This document shows, piece by piece, positions 1-8,686 of a DNA stretch of 64,000 nt. The position numbers and the translations under genes were made by a program. This DNA is from Osmia lignaria lignaria. Its lineage: Eukaryota; Arthropoda; Insecta; Hymenoptera; Megachilidae. Position 1 is the stretch's first letter; the number at the start of each line of letters is the position of its first letter. Under the pieces are notes generated by a model, which worked only from the letters and a program-made list of their open reading frames with translations, was not told the DNA's origin and made no database searches. The stretch covers positions 1,504,501 through 1,568,500 of the forward strand of contig NW_027478159.1 of NCBI RefSeq assembly GCF_051020975.1. Reading direction: 5' to 3'.

Positions 1-314
1 TCAGCTCAAAGGAACTGGCCTGACGGACATATTTCGAGATATTTCTTCTTCTTGTTGTTCTTCCTCTGCACAGCTAAGCTGGAAGTGGCATTTGCAGCTC
101 GCAATAGTGCAGAGTTATCTCAAAGAAAGGGGCCACGGTGTTTCTGTATCTCTATTATGTTGGTGCGGCTTCGGAACTTTTAAATATTTCGATATATCTC
201 GAAAACTACGCTTCTGATCAAAAAATATCATAGAACGTAAATTGTAGGAAACATTATTCTCTACAAAAAAGGTCTCTCAACATTTTGCCATAGCTCGCTT
301 CGTTTCCGAGATAT
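1..314 (+). repeat. Left-edge truncated monomer with chimeric head
   Basis: The window opens eight bases inside a monomer. The copy starts TCAGCTCAAAGGAACTGG, the alternative head also found at 40562 and in many monomers of the 52-60 kb zone, instead of the usual TTATCTCAAGGGAAGGGG. It also carries the linked TTCCTCTGC variant. Its 3' half is K class (CTCGAAAACTACGCTT). The array clearly continues to the left of the window. Confidence 0.9.
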
Positions 315-638
315 TTGCAGATTTATCTCAAGGGGAGGGGCCTGACGGACATATTTCGAGATATTTCTTCTTCTTGTTGTTCTTCTTGTGCACAGCTAAG
401 CTGGAAGTGGCATTTGCGGCTCGCAATAGTGCAGAGTTATCTCAAAGAAAGGAGCCACGGTGTTTCTGTATCTCTATTATGTTGGTGCGGCTTCGGAACT
501 TTTAAATATCTCGATATATCTCGAAAACTACGCTTCTGATCAAAAAATATCATAGAACATAAATTGTAGGAAACATAATTCTCTACAAAAAAGGTCTCTT
601 AACATTTTGCCATAGCTCGCTTCGTTTCCGAGATATTT

Positions 639-782
639 GCAGATTTATCTCAAGGGAAGGGGCCTGACGGACATATTTCGAGATATTTCTTCTTCTTGTT
701 GTTCTTCTTCTGCACAGCTAAGCTGGAAGTGGCATTTGCGGCTCGCAATAGTGCAGAGTTATCTCAAAGAAAGGGGCCACGG
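639..782 (+). repeat. Imperfect direct duplication inside the monomer
   Basis: The segment at 639-670 (GCAGATTTATCTCAA, then GGGAAGGGGCCTGACGG) resembles the one at 753-782 (GCAGAGTTATCTCAA, then AGAAAGGGGCCACGG). By eye 27 of 30 aligned bases match, with a 2-base gap, at an offset of 114 bp. The pair is present in nearly every monomer. It suggests that the present 322-bp unit grew from a shorter ancestral repeat by internal duplication and later divergence. Confidence 0.8.
686..717 (+). other. Pyrimidine tract ending in CAG, 3' splice-site-like
   Basis: The stretch TTTCTTCTTCTTGTTGTTC followed by TTCTTCTGCACAG is almost all pyrimidine and ends in CAG. This matches the general form of a eukaryotic 3' splice acceptor. 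CTGAC (or CTAAC in some monomers) about 50 bp upstream resembles a branch point. The tract also makes the Ser/Cys-rich stretch of the conceptual 74-residue translation. It occurs in every monomer, so it can equally be a simple-sequence remnant. Confidence 0.35.
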
Positions 783-997
783 TGTTTCTGTATCTCTATT
801 ATGTTGGTGCGGCTTCGGAACTTTTAAATATCTTGATATATCTCGAGAACTACGCATCTGATCAAAAAATATCATAGAACATAAAACGTAGGAAACTTAA
901 TTCTCTACAAAAAAGGTCTCTCAACATTTTGCCATAGCTCGCTTCGTTTCCGCGATATTTGCAGATTTATCTCAAGGGAAGGGGCCTGACGGACATA

Positions 998-1171
998 TTT
1001 CGAGATATTTCTTCTTCTTGTTGTTCTTCTTCTGCACAGCTAAGCTGGAAGTGGCATTTGCGGCTCGCACTAGTGCAGAGTTATCTCAAAGAAAGGGGCC
1101 ACGGTGTTTCTGTATCTCTATTATGTTGGTGCGGCTTTGGAACTTTTAAATATCTCGATATATCTCGAAAA
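998..1171 (+). repeat. CGAGATAT motif in both orientations within the monomer
   Basis: TTTCGAGATATTT at 998-1010 is the reverse complement of material in AAATATCTCGATATATCTCGAAAA at 1148-1171, with arms of about 11 bp. The inverted side holds two copies of TATCTCGA exactly 10 bp apart. A third direct version, CCGAGATATTTGC, sits at most monomer junctions. E-class monomers change the first TATCTCGA to TATCTTGA. Such repeated short motifs could be protein-binding sites or could allow hairpins, but no function is shown. Confidence 0.7.
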
Positions 1172-1328
1172 CTACGCTTCTCACCAAAAAATATCATAGA
1201 ACATAAATTGTACGAAACATAATTCTCTACAAAAAAGGTCTCTTAACATTTTGCCATAGCTCGCTTCGTTTCCGAGATATTTGCAGATATATCTCAAGGG
1301 AAGGGGCCTGACGGACATATTTCGAGAT

Positions 1329-1505
1329 ATGTCTTCTTCTTGTTGTTCTTCTTCTGCACAGCTAAGCTGGAAGTGGCATTTACAGCTCGCAATAGTGCAG
1401 AGTTATCTCAAAGAAAGGGGCCACGGTGTTTCTGTATCTCTATTATGTTGGTGCGGCTTCGGAACTTTTAAATATCTTGATATATCTCGAGAACTACGCA
1501 TCTGA
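1329..1505 (+). other. ATG-initiated 58-codon frame in GATATGTC monomers (probably not a gene)
   Basis: A T-to-G change gives GATATGTC, so the frame that has no ATG in most monomers gains one. The conceptual product starts MSSSCCSSSAQLSWKWH and ends RELRI. The same ATG occurs in monomers at 1925, 2891, 4823, 26075, 27041, 30261, 30905, 32193, 37342 and 39274. The product has no recognisable domain or signal peptide, and its Ser/Cys run is only the pyrimidine tract. I list it because these are the only monomers where this frame could start normally from this site; three others (47964, 51506, 53760) gain an ATG through CCTGATGG. I do not think it is coding. Confidence 0.2.
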
Positions 1506-2568
1506 TCAAAAAATATCATAGAACATAAAAAGTAGGAAACTTAATTCTCTACAAAAAAGGTCTCCTAACATTTTGCCATAGCTCGCTTCGTTTCCGAGAT
1601 ATTTGCAGATTTATCTCAAGGGAAGGGGCCTGACGGACATATTTCGAGATATTTCTTCCTCTTGTTGTTCTTCTTCTGCACAGCTAAGCTGGAAGTGGCA
1701 TTGGCGGCTCGCACTAGTGCAGAGTTATCTCAAAGAAAGGGGCCACGGTGTTTCTGTATCTCTATTATGTTGGTGCGGCTTTGGAACTTTTAAATATCTC
1801 GATATATCTCGAAAACTACGCTTCTGATCAAAAAATATCATAGAACATAAATTGTAGGAAACATAATTCTCTACAAAAAAGGTCTCTAAACATTTTGCCA
1901 TAGCTCGCTTCGTTTCCGAGATATTTGCAGATATATCTCAAGGGAAGGGGCCTGACGGACATATTTCGAGATATGTCTTCTTCTTGTTGTTCTTCTTCTG
2001 CACAGCTAAGCTGGAAGTGGCATTTACAGCTCGCAATAGTGCAGAGTTATCTCAAAGAAAGGGGCCACGGTGTTTCTGTATCTCTATTATGTTGGTGCGG
2101 CTTCGGAACTTTTAAATATCTTGATATATCTCGAGAACTACGCATCTGATCAAAAAATATCATAGAACATAAAAAGTAGGAAACTTAATTCTCTACAAAA
2201 AAGGTCTCCTAACATTTTGCCATAGCTCGCTTCGTTTCCGAGATATTTGCAGATTTATCTCAAGGGAAGGGGCCTGACGGACATATTTCGAGATATTTCT
2301 TCTTCTTGTTGTTCTTCTTCTGCACAGCTAAGCTGGAAGTGGCATTTGCGGCTCGCACTAGTGCAGAGTTATCTCAAAGAAAGGGGCCACGGTGTTTCTG
2401 TATCTCTATTATGTTGGTGCGGCTTCGGAACTTTTAAATATCTCGATATATCTCGAAAATTACGCTTCTGATCAAAAAATATCATAGAACCTAAATTGTA
2501 GGAAACATAATTCTCTACAAAAAAGGTCTCTCAACATTTTGCCATAGCTCGCTTCGTTTCCGAGATAT

Positions 2569-2890
2569 TTGGAGATTTATCTCAAGGGAAGGGGCCTGAC
2601 GGACATATTTCGAGATATTTCTTCTTCTTGTTGTTCTTCTTCTGCACAGCTAAGCTGGAAGTGGCATTTGCGGCTCGCAATAGTGCAGAGTTATCTCAAA
2701 GAAAGGGGCCACGGTGTTTCTGTATCTCTATTATGTTGGTGCGGCTTCGGAACTTTTAAATATCTTGATATATCTCGAGAACTACGCATCAGATCAAAAA
2801 ATATCATAGAACATAAATTGTAGGAAACATAATTCTCTACAAAAAAGGTCTCTTAACATTTTGCCATAGCTCGCTTCGTTTCCGAGATAT
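2569..2890 (+). repeat. Class-switch hybrid monomer (E body, K tail)
   Basis: The body has the E-class sites TATCTTGA, CTCGAGAA and GCATCAGATC. The tail has the K-class run AAATTGTAGGAAACATAATT. The switch lies around 2795-2820. A copy with both sets in this order is best explained by crossing over or conversion between neighbouring K and E monomers. It also has a private GGAGAT at its start, where other copies have GCAGAT. Confidence 0.75.
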
Positions 2891-5144
2891 TTGCAGATAT
2901 ATCTCAAGGGAAGGGGCCTGACGGACATATTTCGAGATATGTCTTCTTCTTGTTGTTCTTCTTCTGCACAGCTAAGCTGGAAGTGGCATTTACAGCTCGC
3001 AATAGTGCAGAGTTATCTCAAAGAAAGGGGCCACGGTGTTTCTGTATCTCTATTATGTTGGTGCGGCTTCGGAACTTTTAAATATCTTGATATATCTCGA
3101 GAACTACGCATCTGATCAAAAAATATCATAGAACATAAAAAGTAGGAAACTTAATTCTCTACAAAAAAGGTCTCCTAACATTTTGCCATAGCTCGCTTCG
3201 TTTCCGAGATATTTGCAGATTTATCTCAAGGGAAGGGGCCTGACGGACATATTTCGAGATATTTCTTCTTCTTGTTGTTCTTCTTCTGCACAGCTAAGCT
3301 GGAAGTGGCATTTGCGGCTCGCACTAGTGCAGAGTTATCTCAAAGAAAGGGGCCACGGTGTTTCTGTATCTCTATTATGTTGGTGCGGCTTCGGAACTTT
3401 TAAATATCTCGATATATCTCGAAAACTACGCTTCTGATCAAAAAATATCATAGAACCTAAATTGTAGGAAACATAATTCTCTACAAAAAAGGTCTCTCAA
3501 CATTTTGCCATAGCTCGCTTCGTTTCCGAGATATTTGCAGATTTATCTCAAGGGAAGGGGCCTGACGGACATATTTCGAGATATTTCTTCTTCTTGTTGT
3601 TCTTCTTCTGCACAGCTAAGCTGGAAGTGGCATTTGCGGCTCGCAATAGTGCAGAGTTATCTCAAAGAAAGGGGCCACGGTGTTTCTGTATCTCTATTAT
3701 GTTGGTGCGGCTTCGGAACTTTTAAATATCTTGATATATCTCGAGAACTACGCATCAGATCAAAAAATATCATAGAACATAAAAAGTAGGAAACTTAATT
3801 CTCTACAAAAAAGGTCTCTTAACATTTTGCCATAGCTCTCTTCGTTTCCGAGATATTTGCAGATTTATCTCAAGGGAAGGGGCCTGACGGACATATTTCG
3901 AGATATTTCTTCTTCTTGTTGTTCTTCTTCAGCACAGCTAAGCTGGAAGTGGCATTTGCGGCTCGCACTAGTGCAGAGTTATCTCAACGAAAGGGGCCAC
4001 GGTGTTTCTGTATCTCTATTATGTTGGTGCGGCTTCGGAACTTTTAAATATCTCGATATATCTCGAAAACTACGCTTCTGATCAAAAAATATCATAGAAC
4101 GTAAATTGTAGGAAACTTAATTCTCTACAAAAAAGGTCTCTTAACATTTTGCCATAGCTCTCTTCGTTTCCGAGATATTTGCAGATTTATCTCAAGGGAA
4201 GGGGCCTGACGGACATATTTCGAGATATTTCTTCTTCTTGTTGTTCTTCTTCTGCACAGCTAAGCTGGAAGTGGCATTTACAGCTCGCAATAGTGCAGAG
4301 TTATCTCAAAGAAAGGGGCCACGGTGTTTCTGTATCTCTATTATGTTGGTGCGGCTTCGGAACTTTTAAATATCTTGATATATCTCGAGAACTACGCATC
4401 AGATCAAAAAATATCATAGAACATAAAAAGTAGGAAACTTAATTCTCTACAAAAAAGGTCTCTTAACATTTTGCCATAGCTCTCTTCGTTTCCGAGATAT
4501 TTGCAGATTTATCTCAAGGGAAGGGGCCTGACGGACATATTTCGAGATATTTCTTCCTCTTGTTGTTCTTCTTCTGCACAGCTAAGCTGGAAGTGGCATT
4601 GGCGGCTCGCACTAGTGCAGAGTTATCTCAAAGAAAGGGGCCATGGTGTTTCTGTATCTCTATTATGTTGGTGCGGCTTTGGAACTTTTAAATATCTCGA
4701 TATATCTCGAAAACTACGCTTCTGATCAAAAAATATCATAGAACATAAATTGTAGGAAACATAATTCTCTACAAAAAAGGTCTCTTAACATTTTGCCATA
4801 GCTCGCTTCGTTTCCGAGATATTTGCAGATATATCTCAAGGGAAGGGGCCTGACGGACATATTTCGAGATATGTCTTCTTCTTGTTGTTCTTCTTCTGCA
4901 CAGCTAAGCTGGAAGTGGCATTTACAGCGCGCAATAGTGCAGAGTTATCTCAAAGAAAGGGGCCACGGTGTTTCTGTATCTCTATTATGTTGGTGCGGCT
5001 TCGGAACTTTTAAATATCTTGATATATCTCGAGAACTACGCATCTGATCAAAAAATATCATAGAACATAAAAAGTAGGAAGCTTAATTCTCTACAAAAGA
5101 GGTCTCTTAACATTTTGCCATAGCTCGCTTCGTTTCCGAGATAT

Positions 5145-5466
5145 TTGCAGATTTATCTCAAGGGAAGGGGCCTAACGGACATATTTCGAGATATTTCTTC
5201 TTCTTGATGTTCTTCTTCTGCACAGTTAAGCTGGAAGTGGCATTTACAGCTCGCAATAGTGCAGAGTTATCTCAAAGAAAGGGGCCACGGTGTTTCTGTA
5301 TCTCTATTATGTTGGTGCGGCTTCGGAACTTTTAAATATCTTGATATATCTCGAGAACTACGCATCTGATCAAAAAATATCATAGAACATAAAACGTAGG
5401 AAACTTAATTCTCTACAAAATAGGTCTCTCAACATTTTGCCATAGCTCGCTTCGTTTCCGAGATAT
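5145..5466 (+). repeat. Recombinant monomer matching two neighbours at 33.8-34.4 kb
   Basis: The 5' part carries GGGGCCTAACGG, as in the monomer at 33800. The 3' part carries CTTGATGTTC, CACAGTTAAG and CTACAAAATAGG, as in the next monomer at 34122. Here all four markers sit in one copy. The monomer before it (4823) matches the one at 33478 by CAGCGCGC, GGAAGCTTA and AAAAGAGGTC. So the region at 5.1 kb looks like the 33.8-34.4 kb arrangement with one 322-bp unit removed by an exchange between the first two markers. Confidence 0.75.
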
Positions 5467-6754
5467 TTGCAGATTTATCTCAAGGGAAGGGGCCTGACGG
5501 ACATATTTCGAGATATTTCTTCTTCTTGTTGTTCTTCTTCTGCACAGCTAAGCTGGAAGTGGCATTTGCGGCTCGCACTAGTGCAGAGTTATCTCAAAGA
5601 AAGGGGCCACGGTGTTTCTGTATCTCTATTATGTTGGTGCGGCTTTGGAACTTTTAAATATCTCGATATATCTCGAAAACTACGCTTCTGACCAAAAAAT
5701 ATCATAGAACATAAATTGTACGAAACATAATTCTCTACAAAAAAGGTCTCTTAACATTTTGCCATAGCTCGCTTCGTTTCCGAGATATTTGCAGATATAT
5801 CTCAAGGGAAGGGGCCTGACGGACATATTTCGAGATATTTCTTCTTCTTGTTGTTCTTCTTCTGCACAGCTAAACTGGAAGTGGCATTTACAGCTCGCAA
5901 TAGTGCAGAGTTATCTCAAAGAAAGGGGCCACGGTGTTTCTGTATCTCTATTATGTTGGTGCGGCTTCGGAACTTTTAAATATCTCGATATATCTCGAGA
6001 ACTACGCGTCTGATCGAAAAATATCATAGAACATAAAAAGTAGGAAACTTAATTCTCTACAAAAAAGGTCTCTTAACATTTTGCCATAGCTCGCTTCGTT
6101 TCCGAGATATTTGCAGATTTAATTCAAGGGAAGGGGCCTGACGGACATATTTCGAGATATTTCTTCTTCTTGTTGTTCTTCTTCTGCACAGCTAAGCTGG
6201 AAGTGGCATTTGCGGCTCGCACTAGTGCAGAGTTATCTCAAAGAAAGGAGCCACGGTGTTTCTGTATCTCTATTATCTTGGTGCGGCTTCGGAACTTTTA
6301 AATATCTCGATATATCTCGAAAACTACGCTTCTGATCGAAAAATATCATAGAACATAAATTGTAGGAAACATAATTCTCTACAAAAAACGTCTCTTAACA
6401 TTTTGCCATAGCTCGCTTCGTTTCCGAGATATTTGCAGATTCAGCTCAAAGGAACGGGCCTGACGGACATATTTCGAGATACTTCTTCTTCTTGTTGTTC
6501 TTCCTCTGCACAGCTAAGCTGGAAGTGGCATTTGCAGCTCACAATAGTGCAGAGTTATCTCAAAGGAAGGGGCCACGGTGTTTCTGTATCTCTATTATGT
6601 TGGTGCGGCTTCGGAACTTTTAAATATCTTGATATATCTCGAGAACTACGCATCTGATCAAAAAATATCATAGAACATAAAAAGTAGGAAACTTAATTCT
6701 CTACAAAAAAGGTCTCTTAACATTTTGCCATAGCTCGCTTCGTTTCCGAGATAT
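5467..6754 (+). repeat. Four-monomer E-F-G-H set
   Basis: Four distinctive variants stand in order. E (5467) has GCGGCTCGCACTAG with CTTCTGACC and TTGTACG. F (5789) has CTAAACTGG and CTACGCGTCTGATCG. G (6111) has TTTAATTCAAGG, which puts a TAA stop at the start of the long frame, and TATTATCTTGG. H (6433) has the TCAGCTCAAAGGAACGGG head and ATACTTCTTC. The same order recurs at 8687-9974 and 18669-19956. In those copies G has GAAAGATATC and H has GCGGCGTCGG. The 5467 set lacks both changes and so looks like the older state. Confidence 0.85.
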
Positions 6755-8686
6755 TTGCAGATTTATCTCAAGGGAAGGGGCCTGACGGACATATTTCGAG
6801 ATATTTCTTCTTCTTGTTGTTCTTCTTCTGCACAGCTAAACTGGAAGTGGCATTTCCAGCTCGCAATCGTGCAGAGTTATCTCAAAGAAAGGGGCCACGG
6901 TGTTTCTGTATCTCTATTATGTTGGTGCGGCTTCGGAGCTTTTAAATATCTTGATATATCTCGAGAACTACGCCTCTGATCGAAAAATATCATAGAACAT
7001 AAAAAGTAGGAAACTTAATTCTCTACAAAAAAGGTCTCTTAACATTTTGCCATAGCTCGCTTCGTTTCCGAGATATTTGCAGATTTATCTCAAGGCAAGG
7101 GGCCTGACGGACATATTTCGAGATATTTCTTCTTCTTGTTGTTCTTCTTCTGCACAGCTAAGCTGGAAGTGGCATTTGCAGCGCGCAATAGTGCAGAGTT
7201 ATCTCAAAGAAAGGGGCCACGGTGTTTCTGTATCTCTATTATGTTGGTGCGGCTTCGGAACTTTTAAATATCTCGATATATCTCGAAAACTACGCTTCTG
7301 ACCAAAAAATATCATAGAACATAAATTGTACGAAACATAATTCTCTACAAAAAAGGTCTCTTAACATTTTGCCATAGCTCGCTTCGTTTCCGAGATATTT
7401 GCAGATATATCTCAAGGGAAGGGGCCTGACGGACATATTTCGAGATATTTCTTCTTCTTGTTGTTCTTCTTCTGCACAGCTAAGCTGGAAGTGGCATTTA
7501 CAGCTCGCAATAGTGCAGAGTTATCTCAAAGAAAGGGGCCACGGTGTTTCTGTATCTCTATTATGTTGGTGCGGCTTTGGAACTTTTAAATATCTCGATA
7601 TATTTCGAAAACTACGCTTCTGACCAAAAAATATCATAGAACATAACTTGTACGAAACATAATTCTCTACAAAAAAGGTCTCTTAACATTTTGCCATAGC
7701 TCGCTTCGTTTCCGAGATATTTGCAGATATATCTCAAGGGAAGGGGCCTGACGGACATATTTCGAGATATTTCTTCTTCTTGTTGTTCTTCTTCTGCACA
7801 GCTAAGCTGGAAGTGGCATTTACAGCTCGCAATAGTGCAGAGTTATCTCAAAGAAAGGGGCCACGGTGTTTCTGTATCTCTATTATGTTGGTGCGGCTTC
7901 GGAACTTTTAAATATCTTGATATATCTCGAGAACTACGCATCTGATCAAAAAATACCATAGAACATAAAAAGTAGGAAACTTAATTCTCTACAAAAAAGG
8001 TCTCTTAACATTTTGCCATAGCTCGCTTCGTTTCCGAGATATTTGCAGATTTATCTCAAGGGAAGGGGCCTGACGGACATATTTCGAGATATTTCTTCTT
8101 CTTGTTGTTCTTCTTCTGCACAGCTAAACTGGAAGTGGCATTTCCAGCTCGCAATCGTGCAGAGTTATCTCAAAGAAAGGGGCCACGGTGTTTCTGTATC
8201 TCTATTATGTTGGTGCGGCTTCGGAGCTTTTAAATATCTTGATATATCTCGAGAACTACGCCTCTGATCGAAAAATATCATAGAACATAAAAAGTAGGAA
8301 ACTTAATTCTCTACAAAAAAGGTCTCTTAACATTTTGCCATAGCTCGCTTCGTTTCCGAGATATTTGCAGATTTATCTCAAGGCAAGGGGCCTGACGGAC
8401 ATATTTCGAGATATTTCTTCTTCTTGTTGTTCTTCTTCTGCACAGCTAAGCTGGAAGTGGCATTTGCAGCGCGCAATAGTGCAGAGTTATCTCAAAGAAA
8501 GGGGCCACGGTGTTTCTGTATCTCTATTATGTTGGTGCGGCTTCGGAACTTTTAAATATCTCGATATATCTCGAAAACTACGCTTCTGACCAAAAAATAT
8601 CATAGAACATAAATTGTACGAAACATAATTCTCTACAAAAAAGGTCTCTTAACATTTTGCCATAGCTCGCTTCGTTTCCGAGATAT
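5467..8686 (+). repeat. Ten-monomer (3,220 bp) higher-order repeat, first copy
   Basis: The order of variants is E F G H A B C D A B. The same order restarts at 8687. A (6755, 8043) has CTAAACTGG with CATTTCCAGC, CAATCGTGC and CGGAGCTTTT. B (7077, 8365) has CTCAAGGCAAGG and GCAGCGCGC. C (7399) has GATATATTTCG and CTTGTACG. D (7721) has AATACCATAG. Each marker combination is seen only in its own variant, so the order is easy to follow. Confidence 0.85.

Larger units (their letters stand above)
637..958 (+). repeat. Reference 322-bp monomer (E-like class)
   Basis: I use this copy to describe the unit. It opens with TTGCAGATTTATCTC, then a G-rich stretch AAGGGAAGGGGCC. A TTC/TTG pyrimidine tract follows, ending in CTGCACAG. 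A second GGGGCC stretch comes next, then AT-rich dyads around TATCTTGATATATCTCGA. An A-run (CTACAAAAAA) precedes the closing segment with GCTCGCTTCGTTTCC. GC content is about 40% by hand count (130 of 322). The start is arbitrary, because a tandem repeat has no natural end. No ATG opens a long frame in this copy. Confidence 0.95.
315..5466 (+). repeat. Sixteen monomers, mostly K/E alternating dimers
   Basis: Monomers largely alternate between K class and E class. K class has TATCTCGATATATCTCGAAA, GCTT and an AAATTGTAGGAAACAT tail. E class has TATCTTGA, CTCGAGAA, GCAT and an AAAAAGTAGGAAACTT tail. The result is a 644-bp rhythm, for example K at 959, E at 1281, K at 1603, E at 1925 and K at 2247. 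Four E-type copies (1281, 1925, 2891, 4823) carry GATATGTC, which creates an ATG. The monomer at 5145 has CTTGATGTTC, which puts a stop in the 74-codon frame. No gene is visible in this block. Confidence 0.9.

Noticed and set aside
315..539. The 74-residue open frame repeated in most monomers as a gene family
   Set aside because: It starts at TTG, has no ATG in most copies, is stopped in 14 monomers (5145, 6111, 9331, 10297, 19313, 28329, 34122, 37664, 38630, 39918, 41849, 43136, 44423, 55048), has no recognisable domain, and its Ser/Cys run is the TTC/TGT tract.
821..830. TATA-like box CTTTTAAATA
   Set aside because: It lies in the AT-rich part of every monomer. Nothing downstream is a credible transcript, so it cannot be called a promoter.
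1259..1275. CENP-B box
   Set aside because: GCTTCGTTTCCGAGATA matches only the first TTCG of the nTTCGnnnnAnnCGGGn core. The later A and CGGG are absent in all monomers I read.
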